Below the pieces are notes generated by a model that was not told the DNA's origin, ran no database searches, and was given only the letters and a program-made list of their open reading frames with translations. From Gerris lacustris (taxonomy: Eukaryota; Arthropoda; Insecta; Hemiptera; Gerridae), in the NCBI GenBank assembly GCA_951217055.1, contig OX578286.1:4504033-4568032 (forward strand): DNA of 64,000 nucleotides. The letters are read 5' to 3'. Below, in pieces: positions 56,303-64,000 of this stretch. Made by a program: the position numbers and the translations under genes. Every line of letters begins with the position of its first letter. Position 1 is the stretch's first letter.

Positions 56303-59300
56303 TCAGTCTCTCCGTCTTGGCCGAAGCCGGCTAGCTATGGGTGGAGAACTGGGGTTGGAGGCTGGGAGGGGGGAACTTGGGGGTGAGAATATATCTCCTC
56401 CGTCTTCAGGAAACCACGTAAAATCATGGGGGTCCTCGTTGCTTATAGTTACACTGTCATCGTCCTCCTCCCCCGTAATACTCCCTCGTGGAATTACTAA
56501 GGCCGCAGGTGTTTCCGGTTCCTTCTCCTGTTCTGCTCTTGAGGGTAGCTCGTCGAGTACCGGGATGAAACCGCCTTCCCATGCCTCGGTGGTGGGCATC
56601 GTCGCTGTCCACTGGTCGTCGGTATCTTGATTGGGGTTTCGGGCTTCAGCCAGCCTAGGGCTCAGATCTAGGTCGTTATTCGAACTCTCCCCTTCTGTGG
56701 TTGTCAGTCGCAGGTTCTCACCATGAGCGCGTTTCAGCCTATTCGCATGGACAATAGTGGTTTTCCCATTTCCTTTGTCGATCTCGAAGTCTAGCTCCCC
56801 ATATTTCCTCACAATGCGGAAGGGTCCTTCCCAAGGGTGACGGAATTTCTTCGCATGCCCTGGCGTTAACACAGGGTTGTGTAGGTATACATGATCACCT
56901 TCACCGTAGGTGGGGATTTTAGCACCGGCATCATGGTATTCCTTATTCCTTTCCCGGTCCTTTTCCGCCTGTTTCAACGCCTCTTTCCTTGCTTCTCCTA
57001 ACCTTCTTTGGAGCTCCTCTATGTGGGGAATTGGCTCGGAACTCATCTTAGGGGATATGTCACATTCAAATGGGCTGGTTATGTCAGTTCCATAAAGGAG
57101 ATAGTGGGGAGATTTCCTGAGAGTCGAGTGAGGAATACTTCGGTAGGCCATCAGGGCGTAGGGGACCCACCTGTCCCAATTTCGGCCATCCTTCCGGACA
57201 AAGTGTGATAGCGTATCAGTTAGAGTTCGGTGGAAGCGCTCAATCATACCGTTACACTCCGGATGGTATGGAGTCGTCTGTACTTTCTTAATATTCAGCA
57301 ATCTACACACCTCCTGCATCAATTCGGAAACGAAGTTCCTTCCCTGATCCGTTAGCAGTCGTTGGGGTATTCCATGTCGAGTCACTATTTGGGTGACGAA
57401 AGCATTTGCAATGGTCTCCGCGGTTTGGTCTTTCAGCGGTATGGCTTCCGGGTAGCGGGTGCAATGGTCTATGAACGTCAGGAGATACCTGTTCCCTTGG
57501 GTCGAGGTCGGCAGAGGACCTACGATATCCATCGACACTTGTTGGAAGGGTAATGTGACAGGGAAAGGGCTACCCATCGGGGCTTTAGGTTTTCGCGTCG
57601 TTTTCCTAGTGGCACAAGAGGTACAACACCTGATATAATCCCGAACATCTCTCTCCAAACCGGGCCAGTAGTAGTTTCGCTCGACTAGAGCTTGCGTTCT
57701 CGCCGCCCCTGGGTGGCCTGCCGCCGGCGCATCGTGATTAGCCTGTAACACTCGGCTCCTCATAGGTCTTGGCACCACCAGTCTCCACGCTCCTAGCTCT
57801 TGCTCCTGGTAGAGTATTCCGTCGTCATCGGTATGGTGTTTACTAGTCTCCTTCCGTAGCTTCTGACAATCTTCGTCCTGTTCTTGAGCAGTTCTGATAT
57901 TCTCTCTGGTCCACGAGCTCGCTTGCACCGGGGCCACATGCCTGCTCAATGCATCGGCGTTCGTGTGTCTTCTACCCGGTTTATGTATCACTTCATAATC
58001 GTATTCGGCCAACCGAAGAGCCCACCGCATGAGCCGGGAGCTGGGATCTTTCAGTCCTAACATCCACTTCAGGGCAGCGTGATCAGTGATGAGAGTAAAT
58101 CGTCGCCCATAGAGATAACATCTAAAATGTTTCACAGCCCAGACGACCGCCAGGAGTTCTTGTTCTGTAGCAGTATATCTGCTCTCCGCCCCTTTCAATT
58201 GTTTACTCGCATAGGCTACTGGTCTCTCCTTCCCGTTCCGTATCTGGGATAGTACAGCTCCGGCTGCGGTTGCTGAGCCATCCGTGGCGAGGATGAAAGG
58301 CTGTGTGAAGTCGGGGTAACAGAGAACGGCGTCGCTACATAACTCATCTCTCAACCGGTTGAAGGCCTCGTTTTGGGGAAGTCCCCAGGTAAATTTAGTC
58401 CCCGTCTTTGTTAACTCAGTCAATGGTTTCGCTATTTCTGCAAAGTGAGGGATGAAACGTCGGTAATAACCCACTAACCCTAGGAAGGATCGAATGTCCT
58501 TGGCATTGTAAAGCATCGGATATTCCTTCACAGCTTTTACCTTGCTCGGGTCGGGCTTCACGCCCTCTGAAGAGACTACGTGACCCAAGTATACAACTGA
58601 TGACTGAGCTAGCTGACACTTCTCTAATCGTATTCTTAGGTTGGCCTCTCGAAATCGTTGCAGTACGTGTCGCAGCCGCTCCGCGTGCTCGGCTAGGCTC
58701 TCGCTGTATATTATAACATCGTCCAAATATATGTAACACTCTACTCCCTTTAGGTGGTGTAGGACGCGGTCCATCGTGCGCTGGAACGTCGCAGGAGCCC
58801 CAACCAATCCGAACGGCATGCGGAGGAACTCGTAGTGACCATCCGGTGTGGAAAAAGCAGTCTTCGCCCGATGTTCCTCGTGTACTGGGAGCTGGTGATA
58901 TCCACTTGCCAGGTCTAGCGTGGAGAAGTATCTACATCTACCCATCCCTTCCAGGGTTTCGTTTATGTTTGGCAGAGGGTACGCGTCAGTACGCGTCACT
59001 GCATTTAACCCTCGATAGTCAATACAAAATCGGTATTTCGTCGTTCCATCTTCCGTTTTCTTCGCGACTAATACAACTGGAGCCGACCAAGGCGAATCGG
59101 AGGGAACTATAACCTGTTCTTCAAGCATACGGTCCACCTGCTCTTTCATCTCCTGTCTAAGGTGGTATGGTACCCGGTAGGGCTTCTTTACCACCGGGGG
59201 CGAGTCCCCCGTCTCTATTCGGTGGGCTACTCCTTTGGTGCAGCCCAAGATTCCATCGCAACCTTCAAAAAGCACATCCTGATATTCCTCAAACACTTGG

Positions 59301-60334
59301 CCTATTTTCTCGGCATCCCGCTGGGACAGATGCTTGAGTTTCTCCCTTACTAAACCCCTCGCCGTGTCCCCATCCCGTTCTCTATATGGCGGTACCATGG
59401 TGGTACTAGCTACGGACTTGTAGCTCTCATTACCTCTGTACGTCGTGGCTTCTGCTAAAACCTGATGATTATCAATGACAACAGCCCTCCCAGTTAGATT
59501 TACCCCTTTCACATATACTTTTCCATCCTGGACCGTTCCCAAAACCCTCGCAACACGGAACCCTGGTTGCGGTTGTGCAACTGGTTCGCACCAAATCTCC
59601 CCGGTCATTCCCTCTATTTCCGCCTTAACCAATCCCTCAGACCACGGTGGGAGCGTTTGGGCTCCATACGCGGTTACTCTCCTTACAACAATCCCGGGTC
59701 TCTTTTCTCTACCGGCTTCCTCTGGTCGTACGTCTATCGCCGTTGCTTTCTCCGAAGGTACCATTCCTGTACTCGGTTCCCCCTCCCTTTTCCCTTTCCT
59801 AGATTTCGGGGTCCGCTCTGTCTGCTCACATGCTCTTCCTTGGCCGGTAGGCCTAGGGACGTATGAACTCTCCAGCTCCTCTTTCCTGCTTATCTGCTTG
59901 CGTGCTCTCCCTTGGCCGGTAGGCCTAGGAACATACAACCTCTCCAAGTCCTCCTCTTCTCCTTCTTCTGTCACAGTGTTGGCTGCGACAAGTTTTGTCA
60001 ACCTTACATCTCCTCCGGCCGCGTCAATCACGGCCCCTACTTTGCGTAACAGGTCCATCCCTAGAATACCATCATATCCCTGGAAAAAGTCGGTGATGAT
60101 GAACTCGTGTTCGGTTTGCACCCCTCCTAGGGTCACCTCCAGGACTTGGTGTCCCTGGACAGGCATACATTCTCCTGTCACTCCTCGGGCTTGGATTCTG
60201 GCCTCCGTTAGTCGCACGCCTGGTCTCGGCGAGCGAAGGAGCGAGATATCCGCACCCGTGTCTACCAAAAGAACGAGTTTTTTTCCTTGAACTTCCACTT
60301 CGTATCCTATTCCTCCTTCACGCCGCACGATCAC
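56303..60334 (-). CDS. pol: Pol polyprotein (protease, RT, RNase H, integrase)
   Basis: An open frame of 1343 codons with no ATG at its start (first codon GTG), expected to be expressed as a Gag-Pol fusion. Aspartic protease: DTGA at residues 25-28. Reverse transcriptase: DLASGYHQLPV, then YLDD at 536-539, the catalytic pair. RNase H: LATDGSATAAG and the TDHAALKWM block. Integrase: an HHCC zinc finger (HDAPAAGHPG ... CCTSCATRK), then the D936, D996, E1032 triad, a DD35E spacing. A GPF-type module (HPWEGPFRIV) follows. Between protease and RT an 11-residue word, YVPRPTGQGRA, occurs twice. Every catalytic residue looked for is present, so the protein appears competent. Confidence 0.95.
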   Translation of the reverse strand: MIVRREGGIGYEVEVQGKKLVLLVDTGADISLLRSPRPGVRLTEARIQARGVTGECMPVQGHQVLEVTLGGVQTEHEFIITDFFQGYDGILGMDLLRKVGAVIDAAGGDVRLTKLVAANTVTEEGEEEDLERLYVPRPTGQGRARKQISRKEELESSYVPRPTGQGRACEQTERTPKSRKGKREGEPSTGMVPSEKATAIDVRPEEAGREKRPGIVVRRVTAYGAQTLPPWSEGLVKAEIEGMTGEIWCEPVAQPQPGFRVARVLGTVQDGKVYVKGVNLTGRAVVIDNHQVLAEATTYRGNESYKSVASTTMVPPYRERDGDTARGLVREKLKHLSQRDAEKIGQVFEEYQDVLFEGCDGILGCTKGVAHRIETGDSPPVVKKPYRVPYHLRQEMKEQVDRMLEEQVIVPSDSPWSAPVVLVAKKTEDGTTKYRFCIDYRGLNAVTRTDAYPLPNINETLEGMGRCRYFSTLDLASGYHQLPVHEEHRAKTAFSTPDGHYEFLRMPFGLVGAPATFQRTMDRVLHHLKGVECYIYLDDVIIYSESLAEHAERLRHVLQRFREANLRIRLEKCQLAQSSVVYLGHVVSSEGVKPDPSKVKAVKEYPMLYNAKDIRSFLGLVGYYRRFIPHFAEIAKPLTELTKTGTKFTWGLPQNEAFNRLRDELCSDAVLCYPDFTQPFILATDGSATAAGAVLSQIRNGKERPVAYASKQLKGAESRYTATEQELLAVVWAVKHFRCYLYGRRFTLITDHAALKWMLGLKDPSSRLMRWALRLAEYDYEVIHKPGRRHTNADALSRHVAPVQASSWTRENIRTAQEQDEDCQKLRKETSKHHTDDDGILYQEQELGAWRLVVPRPMRSRVLQANHDAPAAGHPGAARTQALVERNYYWPGLERDVRDYIRCCTSCATRKTTRKPKAPMGSPFPVTLPFQQVSMDIVGPLPTSTQGNRYLLTFIDHCTRYPEAIPLKDQTAETIANAFVTQIVTRHGIPQRLLTDQGRNFVSELMQEVCRLLNIKKVQTTPYHPECNGMIERFHRTLTDTLSHFVRKDGRNWDRWVPYALMAYRSIPHSTLRKSPHYLLYGTDITSPFECDISPKMSSEPIPHIEELQRRLGEARKEALKQAEKDRERNKEYHDAGAKIPTYGEGDHVYLHNPVLTPGHAKKFRHPWEGPFRIVRKYGELDFEIDKGNGKTTIVHANRLKRAHGENLRLTTTEGESSNNDLDLSPRLAEARNPNQDTDDQWTATMPTTEAWEGGFIPVLDELPSRAEQEKEPETPAALVIPRGSITGEEDDDSVTISNEDPHDFTWFPEDGGDIFSPPSSPLPASNPSSPPIASRLRPRRRD

Positions 60335-61560
60335 ATTCGGGACGTAGGCGTCCCTTGCCCCTGTCCTTGGCCACCCAACAGTGGGGCGTCTGTTAGGTGG
60401 TAGGCGTTTGGGTGTGTTGGGCCCGAAGGTATCGACTGACCCCTATATGATGTTGGGGCGGAGTCCGGTGGAGGGAGGGCCCTTAAAGGCCGTTGCTGGT
60501 TGCCCCAGGCCTCCCTTCCTCTCTGGGGACAATCCTTCATCAGGTGGTTCACTCCATTACACGTATAGCAAACCACAACGCGTCTGGGACACTCCCGAGC
60601 TAAATGATCCGCTCCGCAGACGTAACATCGCAATGGAACTCTGGGTCTACTTCCGGTCCTTCCTGGTCCGTTCCATCTCCTTCCGCCTCCTGGATCTTGT
60701 CCCCACTCGGCGTTGGACCTTGACTCGCCCCCTGAACCTTGCCCCCAGCCGCCGTTGGCCCGAGGCCCCCTCAAGTACCTACCCCCTGTCGCTTGGCTGT
60801 TTACCATCGTCACGCCGGCGGTTGCATGTAAGGACGGGGCCCCTCTCTCCCCGGGGTCTGGTCTTTCCCTATTAGTGGCCACCTCAAACACGTGTGACGG
60901 TGTAATCTCCTTGACCTCTAGTTGGTTGGCCCGTTCAACCCTCTCGGCTCTCAGCACTGCGTCTTTGAGGTCTACAGGCGGCTGGTATCGCAGCTGCCGC
61001 GCCGCCTCTCCCTTCAATCCGGCTATGAACACGGCTAAGATCCGCCTGCTCAAGTCCTTTTTCGCCCATTCCTGCTCCTCGATCGACGGGTATACACTAA
61101 GAGTCTTCAACCCGAGAGAACTGCATCGATCCGCAAACTCCCTCACTCCCTCTCCTTTTGTCTGCCTTGCTGCGTGGAAGTCCTGCTCTAATGACTCCCT
61201 ATCACGGGTTTCCCCAAATCGGTCTTTCAGTTTCCGACTATAGTCGGAGAAGCCTGTGTTTTCTGGTTTCAAATCCGGGCACGCAGCTACAAAAGTGGCG
61301 GCGGCCCCCGTTAGTTTAGCCTCACAGACCATTACTTTGTCTTCTTCGGTCCATCTCCCATTTTTAGCAGCCCTTTCTATGTTCCGGATAAAGTCCTCTA
61401 CCGGTATATCCGTTTTTATGTCCCCCGACCATGGTTTAATAAGATTCTGTAGTGTCAAGTCTCTTCTTGGGGTAGAAGAGACTTCACGGGCCGCGAACTG
61501 GGCGTTCGCAATCAGGAGTTCCCCTATCCTGCCCTCAAGTTCCTTAACTTTCTCCTCCAT
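60331..61560 (-). CDS. gag: Gag polyprotein
   Basis: 409 residues from the ATG at 61560; the frame opens six codons earlier with no ATG. It has an N-terminal heptad-like helix (KVKELEGRIGEL), a capsid-like helical region (about residues 40-200, with a Ty3-type Gag motif around ATFVAACPDLKP ... SYSRKLKDRF-like) and two zinc knuckles near the C-terminus. The first knuckle is CYVCGADHLAREC (C-x2-C-x3-H-x4-C, one residue short of canonical), the second CYTCNGVNHLMKDC (canonical spacing). Gag packages element RNA into particles. The stop at 60331 is TGA and the Pol frame overlaps in the -1 register, so Pol is probably made by frameshifting. Confidence 0.92.
   Translation of the reverse strand: MEEKVKELEGRIGELLIANAQFAAREVSSTPRRDLTLQNLIKPWSGDIKTDIPVEDFIRNIERAAKNGRWTEEDKVMVCEAKLTGAAATFVAACPDLKPENTGFSDYSRKLKDRFGETRDRESLEQDFHAARQTKGEGVREFADRCSSLGLKTLSVYPSIEEQEWAKKDLSRRILAVFIAGLKGEAARQLRYQPPVDLKDAVLRAERVERANQLEVKEITPSHVFEVATNRERPDPGERGAPSLHATAGVTMVNSQATGGRYLRGPRANGGWGQGSGGESRSNAEWGQDPGGGRRWNGPGRTGSRPRVPLRCYVCGADHLARECPRRVVVCYTCNGVNHLMKDCPQRGREAWGNQQRPLRALPPPDSAPTSYRGQSIPSGPTHPNAYHLTDAPLLGGQGQGQGTPTSRM
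60418..60424 (-). promoter_or_regulatory. Candidate -1 frameshift heptamer GGGCCCA
   Basis: On the minus strand the heptamer reads G-GGC-CCA in the Gag register, matching the X-XXY-YYZ rule, about 85 bases before the Gag stop. The -1 frame is open from here into Pol. A downstream stimulatory structure was not identified. Confidence 0.5.
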
Positions 61561-61963
61561 ATTTATATGCCTTAGCACCGCAACCCTATTCTCTTAATAA
61601 GTAACTAATTCTAAGTTTAAGTCCTATCTCACAACTCGATCTTGGCCGAGGACCGTCACGCACACAAAGCTCAAAACAATAACCAATAACCAGCTCCTGC
61701 CTCTTATGATACAGGATATTTATCGTTGACAATAAAGTTTACACAACATAACGACAGAGTACAAAAGAACAATTAAATAAACAAAATAATTAAATCAAGG
61801 GTAAAAGTATAGTTAATAATTAACATAAAATATTGGTCGGCATACTAGACCGGTAATACACGCCTGCTCTGGGGTCTGGCGTACCTAGCTTCCCCAGGCT
61901 GACCTAACTTACTACCTAGCTTCCTTAATAAAATAATAATCCGGCAATTCTTGCAGCCGGTAA
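61561..61963 (-). other. Leader between primer-binding site and gag
   Basis: About 400 bp of untranslated leader, AT-rich, which should hold the packaging signal and a splice donor. No donor can be chosen by eye. Confidence 0.5.
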
Positions 61964-61980
61964 CCCCACACCTGACACCA
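61964..61980 (-). other. Primer-binding site, tRNA-Leu type
   Basis: Read on the minus strand, TGGTGTCAGGTGTGGGG begins two bases after the 5' LTR. TGG complements the tRNA CCA end; TGTCAGG complements the discriminator and acceptor strand of tRNA-Leu genes, which begin GTCAGG. Minus-strand DNA synthesis would start here. The tRNA identity is from memory of leucine tRNA ends. Confidence 0.75.
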
Positions 61981-61982
61981 AT

Positions 61983-62842
61983 TGTACTGGGGCTAGGGGT
62001 CTTATACTAAATAAAGAATAATTACTCCATAGAACGAAACATATATAATTTTCTTATAAACTTAAAAGTATATTATTTTTATTTGACAAATGTTTAATTA
62101 ATAAAAGAAACTTTATAAAATATATCTTGTTTAGTAATAGAAATCAACTATAACTTGTATATTCAATCAACACTTTCAATTCATTACGGGTTATATTACT
62201 CTTAATTGATACATTCAATTAATTATAAGTTGGGTTATATTATACTAATTATTACTTTCATTTAATTATTAGGTATATTATATCTAGTTAATACATCCCA
62301 TCATCTATTACTTTCATTATATTTAACTAAGAAAAATCAAGCATAACACCAATATCTTTCATTATAAAACCCCCCTATATCTACCCCTTTAGTAAAACAA
62401 ATGATTTAGTATTTCCAAAATATCCTAACTACTATTAATACATATAATTAACCTAGTGTTTTGTAGCACTCGCTAACTTTCCCTTTACTATAGGTCGCCA
62501 CCTACCAACCAGAGAAGGAACCAAAAAGGGGAGTAATTATAGCTCATTTCATTTACTCACGGATACCGGGTATCAGGAAAAGTACTAATCCAATATAGTC
62601 CATACTGAGTCTCGCTCGCCTGCTCCTAGCACTTGGTATATATATATATATGTTCACTCGCATCAATCTAGCACAAGACTGAGCTCCCGCTCTTGTCTCG
62701 GGGTGGGACGGCCGAGAATGTGCTGACCGCGCTCTGCCCCGCCTAACTCCCACACATTTCTACTGACTCTTATTCACTTTGGATTAAATGCGAATGCATA
62801 TTTACGTTTCGGGGGTCCTAGGCCGCGTTTCCCCCCATTACA
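61983..62842 (-). repeat. 5' LTR
   Basis: First LTR in the sense of the element. It begins TGTAATGGGG (62842) and ends CCCCAGTACA (61983). A TA-repeat (about 62638-62652) and an AATAAA-type signal lie within. Same length as the partner at 53337. Confidence 0.93.
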
Positions 62843-62940
62843 AACATTTCATCAAAATGTATCATAAAAATAACTTCTCCTGGGCGGGGAATCGAACCCG
62901 ATCTCTCTCCGTCCGAGTTTAAAGCTATTTTCTCAGTGTA
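62843..62940 (+). repeat. Dispersed repeat D, copy 4, right part
   Basis: It resumes with 'aacatttcatcaaaatgtat', then the T-arm-like 'ggggaatcgaacccgat', and ends at 'ctattttctcag', where it is truncated. Confidence 0.75.
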
Positions 62941-63144
62941 GAGTTGGGGGCTTCGGATCTGAACTGACCACAAAAATCCTCCAATTCGAAAGAAAAGGAA
63001 AAAAAATCACAGGGAAGTACTTGCGTTCAAGTACTTTTTAGGGTTTTGTAGATGATTAAGCATACCTGTTATGAAATAATGATTTTTTTTTCTTCGATCT
63101 CAAGGGTCCCAGGTTCGATCCCCCGGGGGGTCACAATAATTTTC
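62941..63144. other. No gene; second T-arm-like sequence
   Basis: 'caggttcgatcccccggg' at about 63110 resembles a tRNA B box, but no A box or cloverleaf is seen around it. Confidence 0.4.
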
Positions 63145-63897
63145 ATCAGTAATAACGACTAGATAAATTACATTTTTTCAGAACATTTTCATTGCTCTAC
63201 CATAAGGTATAGCCATGAATTATTTTGAAAATTTAGGACCATCCGTTATATAGTGTTGGGGGGGGGGGGATTATGTGGGGTATATTTTGACTTATAAAAC
63301 CAATAAAGAATAAAACATTTAAAAAAGCAAAATATATTTGTATCCTACTCTTCAGCAGTTTTCATTTCATTCCCCATTCAAAATTTTAAAAAAATAAAAT
63401 TTTGGGCGCGCTTCAAATTTTCGCGCACAAAATTGGTAATTTTTAAAAACTAGAAATGAACTCCCGGAAATATCATCGCCCCACAATAAGAAATTAGCAT
63501 GAATTATTTCGAAATTTTAGGACCAGCCGTTATATATAGTGGTTGGGGGGGGGATTTTTTTGGGTATATTTTGATTTTTTTACCCAATAAGGAATGCCAA
63601 ATTTAAAAAAGCAAATATATATTTGTGTTCTACTCTTCAGCAGCTTTCATTTGATACCCAACTCATTATTTTAAAAAAATAAAATTTTGGGCGCACTGCA
63701 AATTTTCGAGCCCAAAATTGGCAATTCTTGAAAATTTGGTATGCACTTCCGGAAATTTCATTGCCTTACAATAAGGCATTACCATGAATTATTTCGAAAT
63801 TTTAGGACCAGCCGTTGAATAGTGGTTGGGGGGGGGGATTTTTTTTTGGTATATTTTGATTTTTTTACCCAACAAGGAATGCAAAATTTAAAAAAGC

Positions 63898-63958
<61 letters not shown>

Positions 63959-64000
63959 TCCTACTCTTCAGCAGCTTTCATTTGATACCCCACTCGAAAA
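63145..64000. repeat. 285-bp tandem repeat, running off the window
   Basis: 'atgaattattt' recurs at 63215, 63499 and 63784 (284 and 285 bp apart). Each unit has 'aggaccagccgtt' (or near), a G9-G12 run, 'ggtatattttgat' and 'ctactcttcagcagctttca'. The third unit contains an (AT)n expansion (63899-63954). Satellite-like; total length unknown. Confidence 0.88.

Larger units (their letters stand above)
53337..62842 (-). mobile_element. Complete endogenous errantivirus-like LTR retroelement
   Basis: 9506 bp on the minus strand, bounded by two 860-bp LTRs that start TG and end CA. AACAT lies on both sides (53332-53336 and 62843-62847) as the 5-bp target duplication. Between the LTRs are a primer-binding site, gag, pol, env and a polypurine tract, in that order. 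All three frames are open and the LTRs look identical by eye, so the insertion is recent. It landed inside repeat D. The env gene suggests an errantivirus-type element that may form particles; activity is not shown by sequence alone. Confidence 0.95.

Noticed and set aside
59475..60290. 271-residue open frame on the plus strand
   Set aside because: It is antisense to the conserved Pol frame and has no family features.
60381..61243. Plus-strand open frames over gag
   Set aside because: Antisense shadows of gag; composition follows complementary codons.
62553..62753. 66-residue frame present in both LTRs
   Set aside because: It recurs only because the LTRs are identical; no protein-like features.
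63100..63135. tRNA gene from a B-box-like word
   Set aside because: No A box, anticodon stem or acceptor stem around it.

Overview
This window looks like intergenic, repeat-dominated DNA from an arthropod, most likely an insect. The evidence is AT-rich sequence, an envelope-bearing Ty3/Gypsy-type retroelement with an insect F-like envelope, Jockey/CR1-type, RTE-type and Penelope-type retroelement remains, tRNA-derived SINEs, many foldback (inverted-repeat) elements, satellites and (AT)n tracts. I found no convincing single-copy host gene. Every coding region I can support belongs to, or probably belongs to, a mobile element.

Layout. 1-20 kb holds foldback elements, MITE-like elements and tandem repeats, including a 38-bp satellite organised into a 190-bp higher-order unit. 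20-24 kb holds decayed pieces of an unrecognised gene family. 24-32.5 kb is the most unusual part: a 1942-bp inverted duplication (25741-27682 and 30524-32465, one difference noticed) of that family. The better copy is interrupted by a poly(A)-tailed LINE, and the arms are separated by a palindromic TIR element and a truncated RTE LINE. The encoded protein carries D-I-T-x-D, R-x-K-I-Y-N-K and R-L-E-x-T motifs that resemble the layout of bacterial Rep_trans-type replication initiators; this is inference.

32.5-42 kb holds more tandem repeats, foldbacks, a complete 199-bp SINE with 10-bp target duplications, and a head-to-head tRNA-like SINE. 42.1-52.2 kb is a nest: a large foldback element contains a Penelope-type fragment with inverted ends, a hAT-like non-autonomous element (8-bp target duplication) and a 5.07-kb DNA transposon with its own TIRs, 4-bp target duplication and a 789-aa putative RNase H-fold transposase. 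That transposon itself contains a Jockey-type fragment.

53.3-62.8 kb is a complete 9506-bp endogenous errantivirus-like retroelement on the minus strand: 860-bp LTRs of equal length, 5-bp target duplications, a PBS matching tRNA-Leu, and intact gag, pol and env. Gag and Pol share an overlap that holds an in-phase GGGCCCA shift heptamer. Env has a furin-type site, a fusion-peptide-like segment and a membrane anchor. The window closes with a 285-bp tandem repeat running off the end.

The nesting gives relative ages. The large foldback and repeat D families are old targets; the LTR element, the 5-kb DNA transposon and the LINE-interrupted duplication are younger.
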